Positions 1-7,017 of a stretch of DNA of 20,389 nt are shown one piece after another (position 1 is the first letter of the stretch; each line of letters starts with the position of its first letter). Under the pieces are notes generated by a model that saw only the letters and a list, made by a program, of their open reading frames with translations, ran no database searches and was not told the DNA's origin. Made by a program: the position numbers and the translations under genes. The stretch lies in the IMG/VR virus record IMGVR_UViG_3300018424_000338, positions 1-20,389 of that record. The stretch is one strand, 5' to 3'. Origin of the DNA: a virus.

Positions 1-1435
1 CTTCAACACCTTCGTGACACTTAACCGCATACATCATGTGTGGAGTCTCTTCGCGACCAGCGAGATCAAACCAATCATGAACCTTATCGGCTTTGATTGA
101 ACAAGCAAAGGGACGGAACCATTCACGGCGCTTAACAGCATTGACGTGATCTTTGCCATCCTTAATCGTAGGATCAAAAAGGATAGAACGATTACCCAAA
201 GCGCGAGGACCGCCTTCTGAACGCCCTTGATACATGGTAACGATATTACCTTCACGAATCAATGAAGCCACATCATCGTAAGTAGCATCAGTTACATCAA
301 GACCCTCTAGACTTGCTTCATAACCAGAAGGATCATATTGAGGACCATAGTATACAGACTCTTGCTTGGAAGGTCCAGGATTTTCTGCATAAGCAGTGTT
401 CCAAATATACTTGGCACCACCAATAGATGTGCCGCCATCATGGGAGATGGGTTCGCAGTAGATGTTTAGGTCAGGGAAACGCTGCCAATACTTATAGTTA
501 GCAACACAATTCAAACCATAACCACCAGAGATAACAATGTTCTTTTCTCCAGTTAGTTCAGCTGCTTTCTCAATCAGCATACACATATTTTCAGAAGTTT
601 CTTCCTGAATCTTATATGCTAGATCTTTTTGGAGATCTGTAAATTCTCCTTCTCTGAAGTTTTTAACGTCTTCTTGAAAGATAGGATACCTAGCAACGTT
701 AATAGCTGCTGCATTAGGATATGTTGGAATGATCAAATCTCTATTACCCCAACCATCCCTAAAGAAAGGGGGTAGATCGTCGTTAGGTTTACCATAAGGA
801 GCAAGACCCATAAGCTTTCCAGCTTCAATTGCTGGGAATCCGCAATATTGAGTAACTGCCTCATACATCTTGGTTTGACCAGGATATTCCGTCAAGAAAA
901 TTTCATCATCATCGGATTGCATACCAATAGCAGCTTTAGTTCCTACGTGCTTATAAACAGTCTCGAATTCATTTGGATAACCTGCTTTGAAAATAGTTTC
1001 AAATTCAAATCCAAGTTCCGTTGCTCCTGCTTCACCATGCAACTGAAGGAAACTTCCTGCGCCATCAGCTACAACACAAGCAGCAGTTTCAAATCCAGAA
1101 TTGTAGAAACCCGCAGCTGCGTGTAATTGATGGTGCTGAACATCAATAAAAGTAGTTTCAAACTCAAACTTCTTTCTGGCAAGTTTTCTGACCCATCCTT
1201 GATACAAGTCTTCCCCACACCAATCTAGTTGAGGACCGTCACGGTGTGTATGGCAAACTACTAGATGATCAATATGATCAACATAATCAAATGCTTTTAA
1301 GATTCCCGCAATAGGAGAACCGTCATACTTATTTCTTGTTAGACGTTCTTCTTCAAGATAAAAAACAATTTCTCCATCCACAAGAAGTGTGGTGCTGCTG
1401 TTATGACCGCGAGCAACTGATAAAATATTTGTCAT
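1..1435 (-). CDS. Carbamoyltransferase (NodU/CmcH family), 3' end cut by window edge
   Basis: Open from ATG at 1435 to the left edge, giving 478 residues without a stop. Family enzymes transfer a carbamoyl group from carbamoyl phosphate to a hydroxyl of a sugar or antibiotic through a Kae1-like ATP-binding domain. Motifs visible: HNSS (11-14), the His-rich HHQLHAAAGFY (101-111), DGAG (124-127), MGLAPYG (209-215), GGYGLNCVANYK (304-315), EGGPRALGNRSILF (407-420) and REWFRPFA (437-444). All the family's main motifs are present, so it looks functional; family members usually run 50-130 residues longer, which fits the missing end. The start follows the glycosyltransferase stop by 4 bases, with AAAGG about 10 bases upstream inside that gene's last codons, so the two are probably cotranscribed. 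The substrate cannot be read from the sequence; a surface glycan of host or virion is an inference from the neighbours. Confidence 0.93.
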   Translation of the reverse strand, partial: MTNILSVARGHNSSTTLLVDGEIVFYLEEERLTRNKYDGSPIAGILKAFDYVDHIDHLVVCHTHRDGPQLDWCGEDLYQGWVRKLARKKFEFETTFIDVQHHQLHAAAGFYNSGFETAACVVADGAGSFLQLHGEAGATELGFEFETIFKAGYPNEFETVYKHVGTKAAIGMQSDDDEIFLTEYPGQTKMYEAVTQYCGFPAIEAGKLMGLAPYGKPNDDLPPFFRDGWGNRDLIIPTYPNAAAINVARYPIFQEDVKNFREGEFTDLQKDLAYKIQEETSENMCMLIEKAAELTGEKNIVISGGYGLNCVANYKYWQRFPDLNIYCEPISHDGGTSIGGAKYIWNTAYAENPGPSKQESVYYGPQYDPSGYEASLEGLDVTDATYDDVASLIREGNIVTMYQGRSEGGPRALGNRSILFDPTIKDGKDHVNAVKRREWFRPFACSIKADKVHDWFDLAGREETPHMMYAVKCHEGVE

Positions 1436-1439
1436 GCTA

Positions 1440-2588
1440 TCAAACCTTTGTCTTTACATTATTTGAAAACCCATTGGGTTTATCGGTGTTCTTAAGAACT
1501 GTTTTCAAGTCGATTTGTTCTGGAGTTTCTCCCAACATTGGAATGGTTCCAGATTCAACTTTTGGTGGAGCAGATGGTTTTGCTTCTGGACCACATCCTT
1601 GTGGTCCACATCCTTGATTCTGCGGAAACTTGTACTCAAATTCAGGCTTCCTGTAGTATTTATTCATCAGTTTATCAACCGATTTCAAAATAACCTCCTC
1701 AATTTTATCATTCATATCCATGATACCATCATTGGTCCTCACGGTTTCATCATCCATACTAATTCTAATTGGATCGTAAACTCTTTTTCCTTCTCCCATG
1801 TCAAGGACATCAAATTTTGGATGATCAGGATAAGAAACATTCTCTCCGAATGTAGATCCCATCACAGCAACAACTGGTTTATCGAAAGAGTAAGCAATGT
1901 GCTGACCCACAGAATCGCATCCCAAGAATAGATCTGCTTCTGCAATAACAGAAGCCCATTGCCTAATGTTAATATCTCTAGGAACAGAAACTGGTTCTTT
2001 AAGACCTTCTGCTTCCCAGTTGAATGGAAATTCACTCATCCAAATAACAGAATACTTTTTCTGAAGTCTTCTAACAATACTTGCTGCATTATGATATTCA
2101 AAACTTCTTCCAGAAGGATCAAAAATTACATTGCCATGAGTTTGAACACCCCTACCAAATGGTTGAAAAACAACGGTCTTTTTCTTTTGAGTTAACTCTC
2201 TAACTTCTGCCACGCACATGGCACCAAAAGTTCTTTCGTCCCTAGTTAACTTGATAGTAGGAGCAGGAAGGTCTCTCAATCCTTTGCCATTAATAGCAAT
2301 ATCAAAAGCTTGAGAAAGATTTGCTTTCTGATTGTAATACTCCCAAACTCTGTATGGTTCTGGACTAACCATATCAGTATCTTTTAACTTGTCTTGAAAT
2401 AGATTCTTATGCCAAGATTCAAAGCAGTGCTTGTGTAATTCTGGGTGTCCTCTATATAAGTCCATACCACCCTCACAGACGATTACAAAATCTTCTTCTG
2501 GATGATCTTCCTTATATTTTTCTAATGCTGGGATAGAACAAAGAACTCTACCTGCTCCACCATTAATAAAAAATGATTTAGGTCTCAT
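1440..2588 (-). CDS. Glycosyltransferase family 9 (heptosyltransferase-like)
   Basis: A protein of 382 residues. GT9 enzymes move a sugar, classically ADP-heptose, onto lipopolysaccharide core acceptors in the cytoplasm. Visible here are an N-terminal Gly loop, NGGAGRVLCSIPAL (9-22), and the C-terminal nucleotide-sugar-binding signature LFLGCDSVGQHIAYSFDKP (220-238) followed by VVAVMGST, which matches the GT9 pattern D-x-G-x-x-H-x-A...KPVVAxxGxT. The two Rossmann-like halves span roughly 1-310. Residues 323-382 form an extra Pro/Lys-rich tail with a doubled Cys-Gly-Pro motif (327-334) not expected in the family. The start at 2588 is the first ATG after an upstream terminator and has only a weak GAG in front. 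It lies 4 bases before the carbamoyltransferase start, suggesting a two-gene glycan cassette. The sugar donor and acceptor are unknown. Confidence 0.85.
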   Translation of the reverse strand: MRPKSFFINGGAGRVLCSIPALEKYKEDHPEEDFVIVCEGGMDLYRGHPELHKHCFESWHKNLFQDKLKDTDMVSPEPYRVWEYYNQKANLSQAFDIAINGKGLRDLPAPTIKLTRDERTFGAMCVAEVRELTQKKKTVVFQPFGRGVQTHGNVIFDPSGRSFEYHNAASIVRRLQKKYSVIWMSEFPFNWEAEGLKEPVSVPRDINIRQWASVIAEADLFLGCDSVGQHIAYSFDKPVVAVMGSTFGENVSYPDHPKFDVLDMGEGKRVYDPIRISMDDETVRTNDGIMDMNDKIEEVILKSVDKLMNKYYRKPEFEYKFPQNQGCGPQGCGPEAKPSAPPKVESGTIPMLGETPEQIDLKTVLKNTDKPNGFSNNVKTKV

Positions 2589-2618
2589 AACTCAATCGCC
2601 TAATGATTTAGATGCTAC

Positions 2619-2625
2619 TATTTAG
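2619..2625 (-). promoter_or_regulatory. Candidate late promoter, CTAAATA variant
   Basis: Minus-strand CTAAATA followed by G lies 31-37 bases upstream of the glycosyltransferase start and directly after the terminator at 2630-2655. It differs from the T4-type TATAAATA but the same heptamer occurs at 4551-4557 at a similar distance from another gene start. Its position gives the sugar-modification pair a start site of its own. Inferred from motif and placement only. Confidence 0.4.
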
Positions 2626-2629
2626 GTAC

Positions 2630-2655
2630 AAAAAAAGAGGCGGTTTCCCGCCCCC
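2630..2655 (-). terminator. Rho-independent terminator after the 250-aa gene
   Basis: On the minus strand a five-base-pair stem GGCGG/CCGCC closes a GAAA tetraloop (GNRA type) and is followed by TC and seven T. It lies 22 bases past the stop of the 250-aa gene and ahead of the glycosyltransferase leader, so it separates the fibre genes from the glycan enzymes. Confidence 0.88.
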
Positions 2656-2676
2656 ATCTATTATATCACAGAAATA

Positions 2677-3429
2677 TCACTCTGCTTCTTCTTCTTCTAC
2701 TGCAGGTTCTTCAGAGGGTGGAAAAAGAATGGTTTCATCTAGCGTTGGAAACTTGACCATCAACCAATGAATTCCAGCAAACTTGGTGGGTGCTGCATCA
2801 CATTCTGCAATGAATCTGTCCAATTCTGCTTCTGCATCGGCATCCCAAGTACGTGATGCTTTCAACTCAACAGCAATTCGTTTTTGACCTTCTAGCATCG
2901 CCATATGACGCTCTTCCGTGCAATATGGTGGCTGGAAAGGTACATTTTCAAAAGACCAAGTTTCCGTTTCAAAGTCATATGTGATTCCCTGGTACACATC
3001 AAGAGAATCTGTAATGGGAAGAGGATCTGGATCTACATGATAAACTTCACCTGCATTTGGGTGACCTTCTGGGAAAGCATATTCCTTATTAGGCCAATCA
3101 CTAATATCAACGCCTTGCATAACAGCGGCAATTGCAGTCTCTTCATTGCTTCTAGCAGCATCCACTTTAACAAGTTGTTCTGATGGATCGCATCTAGTTC
3201 CAAGTGATTCTTCTAAATGTGCAGCACATTCTTCTTCACTCATTGATGCGCTGCTGAAGATTGGGTGGAAAGATTCATCAAAAATTAACTCCCCAGTTTC
3301 CTTTTTTACAAATACATAACCTTCTTTAGGTCCTGTGTACATAGCAGATGCAGTTTTCTGCTGTTCCCACGTATTGCCAAAATAGGTGTCAGGTAATTTA
3401 TAAGTATATTGCTTGGTAATTTCAGCCAT
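2677..3429 (-). CDS. Hypothetical acidic protein, 250 aa
   Basis: I do not recognise a family. The protein is soluble-looking, with no signal peptide or membrane segment. It has an acidic, Glu-rich C-terminus (last 15 residues), a central Trp/Tyr-containing stretch (ITYDFETETWSFENVPFQ) and a helical segment near residues 175-212 with many Ala, Glu and Asp. The start at 3429 is well supported: AAGGAAG lies 6 bases upstream and a perfect late promoter 22 bases upstream. It is the last gene before a terminator and follows the three Gly/Cys-rich proteins. Small genes next to phage adhesins are sometimes fibre-assembly chaperones, and the YDFETETW-plus-helix layout is reminiscent of tail fibre assembly proteins, but this is only a guess from position and composition. 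Confidence 0.8.
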   Translation of the reverse strand: MAEITKQYTYKLPDTYFGNTWEQQKTASAMYTGPKEGYVFVKKETGELIFDESFHPIFSSASMSEEECAAHLEESLGTRCDPSEQLVKVDAARSNEETAIAAVMQGVDISDWPNKEYAFPEGHPNAGEVYHVDPDPLPITDSLDVYQGITYDFETETWSFENVPFQPPYCTEERHMAMLEGQKRIAVELKASRTWDADAEAELDRFIAECDAAPTKFAGIHWLMVKFPTLDETILFPPSEEPAVEEEEAE

Positions 3430-3562
3430 TGTATCTTCCTTGTTTTGAAATATTTATACTAAAATAATTTTTCTTTGGAGAGTATTTACCGTATTCATGA
3501 AATGTCTTCTTCTCTTTTTCGGGCAGAAGACTTGAATCTAATTTAATTTGTTTTTCAGTCAT
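3422..3562 (-). CDS. Small hypothetical protein, 46 aa
   Basis: ATG at 3562 begins 3 bases after the stop of the 320-aa gene and reads 46 codons to TGA at 3422-3424, overlapping the start of the 250-aa gene by 8 bases. The peptide is Lys-rich and hydrophilic (begins MTEKQIKLDSSLLPEKEKK) with no recognisable domain. A GGAA sits about 8 bases before the ATG. Tight packing between two real genes, a start right after a stop, and filling an otherwise empty 136-base gap support it. Its shortness, and the fact that the late promoter for the next gene lies inside it, argue for caution. Confidence 0.55.
   Translation of the reverse strand: MTEKQIKLDSSLLPEKEKKTFHEYGKYSPKKNYFSINISKQGRYNG
3451..3458 (-). 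promoter_or_regulatory. T4-type late promoter (TATAAATA)
   Basis: A perfect minus-strand TATAAATA ends 22 bases upstream of the ATG of the 250-aa gene, leaving a short leader that contains AAGGAAG. T4-like phages use this octamer as the -10 late promoter recognised by the gp55 sigma factor. It lies inside the 46-aa ORF. Confidence 0.8.
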
Positions 3563-3565
3563 TTA

Positions 3566-4528
3566 TTATTTCCAACTAATACGAACCATTCCAGGGCTTC
3601 CAGGTGATCCGCAACGAATATCAGTATCACAAGCATATGCAGTAGATCCACCCATGCCAGGAACGTAAGCAGTGCAGTAACTACCACCAACACCAACTTG
3701 AGACATTGCTCTAGCTTGCTCACAAGCACCGCAGTTTTTACCACCACATGATTGACCGATGTGAATCCATCCACCTCTAGAGTTCATTAGACCACCAGGA
3801 TAAGGAATTCCCCACTGGTTACAGCATCTCTCATCCTGTCTTCTTGGCATATAGTAACCAGGAAGACCATAGGAACCATAATCAGCACCATAAAACAATG
3901 CACAACATCCTGCTTCGCATGTTCCGCAAAGATATCTACCCCAAATATTTTTACCGTCATTACAGCAACCATAGCAATAAGAACCATTGCCGCCATGTCC
4001 ACCTTCAGCACAGAAATCAAAACCACAATTAGCAACAGAAGCTAGATTATGACCAATTACATAAGTCTTGCAACCTCTTCTTCCTGAACAAGAAGAAGCT
4101 CTGTCAGATAAACCAGCAACACAAACTTGATACTTACAACCTGGGACTACCTCGGCACCACACAAACGCTTATACGCATAAGCACCAGAACCACCTGGAG
4201 GACCAACGTGACAGCAGCAGTTGCCACCACCTGCTCCACCACCACCCCAGAGTTCGAAGATAACGTCAGAAGCTCCAGTGGGAATTTCCCAGTCTTGGTA
4301 ATATGTATTGTGATGAGCGTCTCTGCCGTCTCCTGGGTGGGTACTTAATGTTGAATTGAGGCTGCCACCAGTAGCAGTGATATAAATCGTGCTATATCCT
4401 TCTAGAGGATATTGTGGTAGAAGGTCTGTAATAACTTCATCACCGACTTTAACTTCTTTATCAGAAGCCGCTCCCGATGTTTGTGCTGTTACTTTCTTAC
4501 CAAGTAAATTCCTTAAATTAGTTGCCAT
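3566..4528 (-). CDS. Gly/Cys-rich putative tail adhesin (paralogue 3), 320 aa
   Basis: This belongs with the next two genes upstream. It opens with the shared NLRNLLG (4-10), has a variable N-terminal region to about 85, then FELWGGGGAGGG (91-102), a conserved CAEGGHGG (173-180), further Gly runs, and ends in PGMVRISWK. I count 25 cysteines (about 8%), including NCCC, YCYGCC and GCC clusters. The hydrophobic-strand-plus-WGGGG layout and final beta strand resemble glycine-rich domains of phage tail fibre tips such as the polyglycine adhesins of T4-like phages. An adhesin role is inferred; Cys enrichment is not part of that known family. AGGAC lies before the ATG and a CTAAATA promoter candidate 23 bases upstream. 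No signal peptide. The 46-aa ORF follows after 3 bases. Confidence 0.88.
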   Translation of the reverse strand: MATNLRNLLGKKVTAQTSGAASDKEVKVGDEVITDLLPQYPLEGYSTIYITATGGSLNSTLSTHPGDGRDAHHNTYYQDWEIPTGASDVIFELWGGGGAGGGNCCCHVGPPGGSGAYAYKRLCGAEVVPGCKYQVCVAGLSDRASSCSGRRGCKTYVIGHNLASVANCGFDFCAEGGHGGNGSYCYGCCNDGKNIWGRYLCGTCEAGCCALFYGADYGSYGLPGYYMPRRQDERCCNQWGIPYPGGLMNSRGGWIHIGQSCGGKNCGACEQARAMSQVGVGGSYCTAYVPGMGGSTAYACDTDIRCGSPGSPGMVRISWK

Positions 4529-4550
4529 TGGTTTATAGTCCTATTGGTAG

Positions 4551-4557
4551 TATTTAG
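4551..4557 (-). promoter_or_regulatory. Candidate late promoter, CTAAATA variant
   Basis: Minus-strand CTAAATA ends 23 bases upstream of the 320-aa gene, just past the stop of the 331-aa gene, the same placement as the perfect late promoters in this window. It would give this third paralogue expression independent of the two before it. Confidence 0.45.
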
Positions 4558-4561
4558 AATA

Positions 4562-5557
4562 TCAGTTACACATGTATGCAGCGTGGAGACAATCTGCCAT
4601 GCCTGTGCAAATATTCAGTGCAGCGCAATAGCATCCGCAACGTTCGCCTTGATAAGTAATTCGTATCATACCAGCAGAAGATGGAGAACCATGAACACAG
4701 CAAGAAGCGCAAGACAGTGTTGCTGGGTAAGGCATTGGGTGTGAAGACCATCCCCTCTCATGAGGAGCCGCCTGTTGGAAACCAGGAAGACCAACAAAAG
4801 ATGCTGTAGCATTTCTCATGTGAGCATAAGCACATGTTTGAGTCGTGCAATGCTTAAATGTTACCCAAGCTTCAGCACCAGTGTGTGCCATATATGGAGG
4901 AACAGGAATGTGTTGATACAGTGCTTTCTGACATGAGCAATGGTATCTAAAGTATCCTGTTCTACCACAGATGTTGATGTCGCCACCATATCCAGGAGGT
5001 CCAAACTCTACGCAGTTGTCTGGGGCAGCAACATTGTCAAACAACACAATTCTATTTTGTCCGAAGTAGTTATTATCAGGACCCGCTGCTTGGATTAAAT
5101 TGCAGATAGCACATCCACCATACCCACCTTCAGCACAAATCCTTACATTTGGTCCACATACTGTACTCCAACATCCTCTACAACCTCTCTTATCAGTAAT
5201 AGAATCACTTCTACCCATCACTTTACCAATACAGAGACAATAGCAGTTTCCACCAAGAGTGCCACATATTGTTTTACGAACATATGCTCCAGTAGTTGGG
5301 ATGGTAGATACTGCACAGCAACAAGCTGAAGCAGCTCCACCTGCTCCGCCCCAGACTTCAAAAGTAATTCGGCAAGTGCCACAAGGAGCACACCATGTGT
5401 GTCTCCTTTGAGCATTCCAACCGCAGTCATAATTACAACAGTCTTTATCGTATGTAAAAGTAATTACTTTTCCATCCGCTAATGGGCTAGGAACTTGTCC
5501 GTAAATACCTAGATCTGATTTGTGATCTGTTCCTAATAGGTTTCTTAAACTGCTCAT
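4562..5557 (-). CDS. Gly/Cys-rich putative tail adhesin (paralogue 2), 331 aa
   Basis: Begins MSSLRNLLG like its neighbour upstream. FEVWGGAGG (66-74) and CAEGGYGG (141-148) align with paralogue 3, and FGPPGYGGD and AGMIRITYQ mark the later Gly region and closing strand. I count 34 cysteines (about 10%), in groups such as DCC, WCAPC, ACCC and NCYCLC. Unlike its relatives it continues past the closing strand with a Cys-studded tail of about 27 residues (CGCYC, then single Cys to the end), a possible extra disulphide or metal-binding cap. It starts 24 bases after the previous stop with only a weak Shine-Dalgarno (GGAC about 12 bases upstream), so translation may depend on the upstream gene. Adhesin function is inferred from the Gly-rich architecture and fibre context. 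Confidence 0.88.
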   Translation of the reverse strand: MSSLRNLLGTDHKSDLGIYGQVPSPLADGKVITFTYDKDCCNYDCGWNAQRRHTWCAPCGTCRITFEVWGGAGGAASACCCAVSTIPTTGAYVRKTICGTLGGNCYCLCIGKVMGRSDSITDKRGCRGCWSTVCGPNVRICAEGGYGGCAICNLIQAAGPDNNYFGQNRIVLFDNVAAPDNCVEFGPPGYGGDINICGRTGYFRYHCSCQKALYQHIPVPPYMAHTGAEAWVTFKHCTTQTCAYAHMRNATASFVGLPGFQQAAPHERGWSSHPMPYPATLSCASCCVHGSPSSAGMIRITYQGERCGCYCAALNICTGMADCLHAAYMCN

Positions 5558-5581
5558 CTTTTTAAGTGTCCGTAAAGTGTA

Positions 5582-6628
5582 TCAAGAGGCTGAAGTATCT
5601 GGATATAATGTAAGTCTAATACCGCCGCCAGCACCAGGACCACCACAACGACAGCAACTATCAGCACCGCCATTTCCTGGTGCTGTGCCACCAGAACCAA
5701 TTGGTCCCATGTACTGTTCGGAAGTACCACCTGGGTAATATCCTGGTCTGTGGGATAACTGGTGAACAAAACAGTCCCAGCAGGAGCAGCAGCATTCGGT
5801 GTTGCCAAGTTGAACTTGCTGACCACCATGAGTAGAATTCAGACCAGCTGGGTATGGAGTGTACCAAGCCCAATTGCAAGAATTTCTTCCTTCACCGCCA
5901 CTATCGTGGCGAACATTCGTTGAACCAACAGGGGGGTGATAGCAGCAACCACATCCAGGAACAGTAGTATTTCTGCCATCTCCTCCACAGCACTTCTGAA
6001 TTTCGCACCAATTTCTAGGATATCCTTCGGAAGCTCTGCTGTAACCATGGAATGATTGTGCTTGGTGGTTACATTCGTTAAAGGGGTAGAGGGTGTTATT
6101 TTTACAGTGATACATCAGGTTATAATCATAACACATACAAGCACCGCAGTGTAGACCACCACAACCACCACGAGAACACATAGTAAAGTTATTTTCTGTG
6201 CAGAAGTAACTCCAGCAACCAGTACAACCACCGTTACAGCTGGCACAGCAACGTGGTAATGCTGCTACCATCTGGATACACATTCCATCAAAGTATCCAG
6301 TTTCTCTACCAGCCCAATTACCAGCACAGATAGTACGTGACTTATATTCACCAGAAGCGCCTGGCCAGGTTACCGAACGACATCTCCAGTTACTAGACAT
6401 CCCCCCAGCACCCCAGAGTTCGATCTTCATTCTACAAATATTGAGGCCATCTGGAACACACCAGCATGTGCAATGCCAATGACGATTGAATGAGTCGTCG
6501 TTAACACAACCGAAACCACAGTGACTGCCTCTCCAGACCCACTGATAACCGTCGTCACCCATGTATGTTGGTACTCTCCTGATATCAGCCTCATCTGGCT
6601 TATCAAGGAGATTTCTTAAACTAGACAT
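5582..6628 (-). CDS. Gly/Cys-rich putative tail adhesin (paralogue 1), 348 aa
   Basis: First and most Cys-rich of three tandem relatives: I count 37 cysteines (about 10.6%), with HCTCWC, RCCASC, GCGCC and ECCCSC clusters. MSSLRNLL opens the protein, IELWGAGG (69-76) and CSRGGCGG (151-158) match the two relatives with near-identical spacing, and the C-terminus GPGAGGGIRLTLY is again a Gly run plus beta strand. Also unusually rich in Trp, Tyr and His, as expected of a surface-binding tip. A strong AAGGAG lies before the ATG at 6628. It follows the 111-aa gene by 19 bases without a clear late promoter, so it is probably read from the promoter at 7010-7017. No signal peptide or membrane segment. 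Receptor-binding function is inferred. Confidence 0.88.
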   Translation of the reverse strand: MSSLRNLLDKPDEADIRRVPTYMGDDGYQWVWRGSHCGFGCVNDDSFNRHWHCTCWCVPDGLNICRMKIELWGAGGMSSNWRCRSVTWPGASGEYKSRTICAGNWAGRETGYFDGMCIQMVAALPRCCASCNGGCTGCWSYFCTENNFTMCSRGGCGGLHCGACMCYDYNLMYHCKNNTLYPFNECNHQAQSFHGYSRASEGYPRNWCEIQKCCGGDGRNTTVPGCGCCYHPPVGSTNVRHDSGGEGRNSCNWAWYTPYPAGLNSTHGGQQVQLGNTECCCSCWDCFVHQLSHRPGYYPGGTSEQYMGPIGSGGTAPGNGGADSCCRCGGPGAGGGIRLTLYPDTSAS

Positions 6629-6647
6629 TTAAAACTCCTTGTATATA

Positions 6648-6983
6648 TCAGTTTGATAGAATAGACCAGCCGTATGACGAACCCGAATAAATTAATTCTA
6701 GTGAGTTATTGCTGATATCAAAATCTAGATCATCTGCAATGTTGGCAATCTTGTTGCCATTTCTTGCAATGATTGCCTTAACAGTGCTACAGTTACCTGC
6801 AGAATCAATAAGATTAATACGATCTCCAATAGCTGGGTTAGCTGGTAATGTAACTGTTAGTTCCGCTCCGTTAGTAGCAGTATCGATAAAGATAATGTCA
6901 CTAGCGTTTGCAGTGAGTGAAGTGGTAGCGGTTCTGGTCGCTCCGCCAGCAGCGCCTGCTGGTGCTGTTAATACTCTTCCCAT
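6648..6983 (-). CDS. Small virion/fibre tip protein with beta capping domain, 111 aa
   Basis: Residues 1-30 are Ala/Thr/Gly-rich. From about 40 on there is a compact beta domain: ELTVTLPANPAIGDRINLID, IIARNGNKIANIADDLDFDI, and a final ELIYSGSSYGWSIL. The pattern of TLP, GD, DSAG, ARNG and a closing GW is common in marine phage structural proteins and also occurs in the C-terminal half of the 152-aa protein at 11105-11563. Such domains often cap beta-helical fibres or sit at trimer ends; that role is inferred. The start at 6983 has AGGAGA about 11 bases upstream, and a GATAAATA late promoter lies 27 bases upstream, overlapping the previous stop. Confidence 0.85.
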   Translation of the reverse strand: MGRVLTAPAGAAGGATRTATTSLTANASDIIFIDTATNGAELTVTLPANPAIGDRINLIDSAGNCSTVKAIIARNGNKIANIADDLDFDISNNSLELIYSGSSYGWSILSN

Positions 6984-7009
6984 GGGTCTTTAGTCTCCTG
7001 TGTATTAGT

Positions 7010-7017
7010 TATTTATC
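7010..7017 (-). promoter_or_regulatory. Late promoter, GATAAATA form
   Basis: The minus-strand octamer GATAAATA matches the NATAAATA form of the T4-type late promoter. It overlaps the TGA stop of the 106-aa gene and ends 27 bases upstream of the 111-aa gene's ATG. It probably also drives the first Gly/Cys-rich genes downstream. Confidence 0.65.

Noticed and set aside
848-1126. Plus-strand ORF opposite the carbamoyltransferase
   Set aside because: It is antisense to a well-conserved enzyme with intact motifs and has no domain or promoter of its own. The other plus-strand ORFs were dismissed for the same reason.
1-1435. Carbamoyltransferase as a truncated pseudogene
   Set aside because: The frame is open to the window edge and all motifs are intact; the missing end is due to the window boundary.
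1657-1664. AATAAATA on the minus strand inside the glycosyltransferase gene
   Set aside because: Lies more than 200 bases before the carbamoyltransferase start within coding sequence; probably chance.
3566-6628. Gly/Cys-rich proteins as metallothioneins or zinc fingers
   Set aside because: Cys spacing is irregular, the proteins exceed 300 residues, and Gly-rich beta cores with a closing strand fit tail adhesins better; metal binding remains only a possibility.
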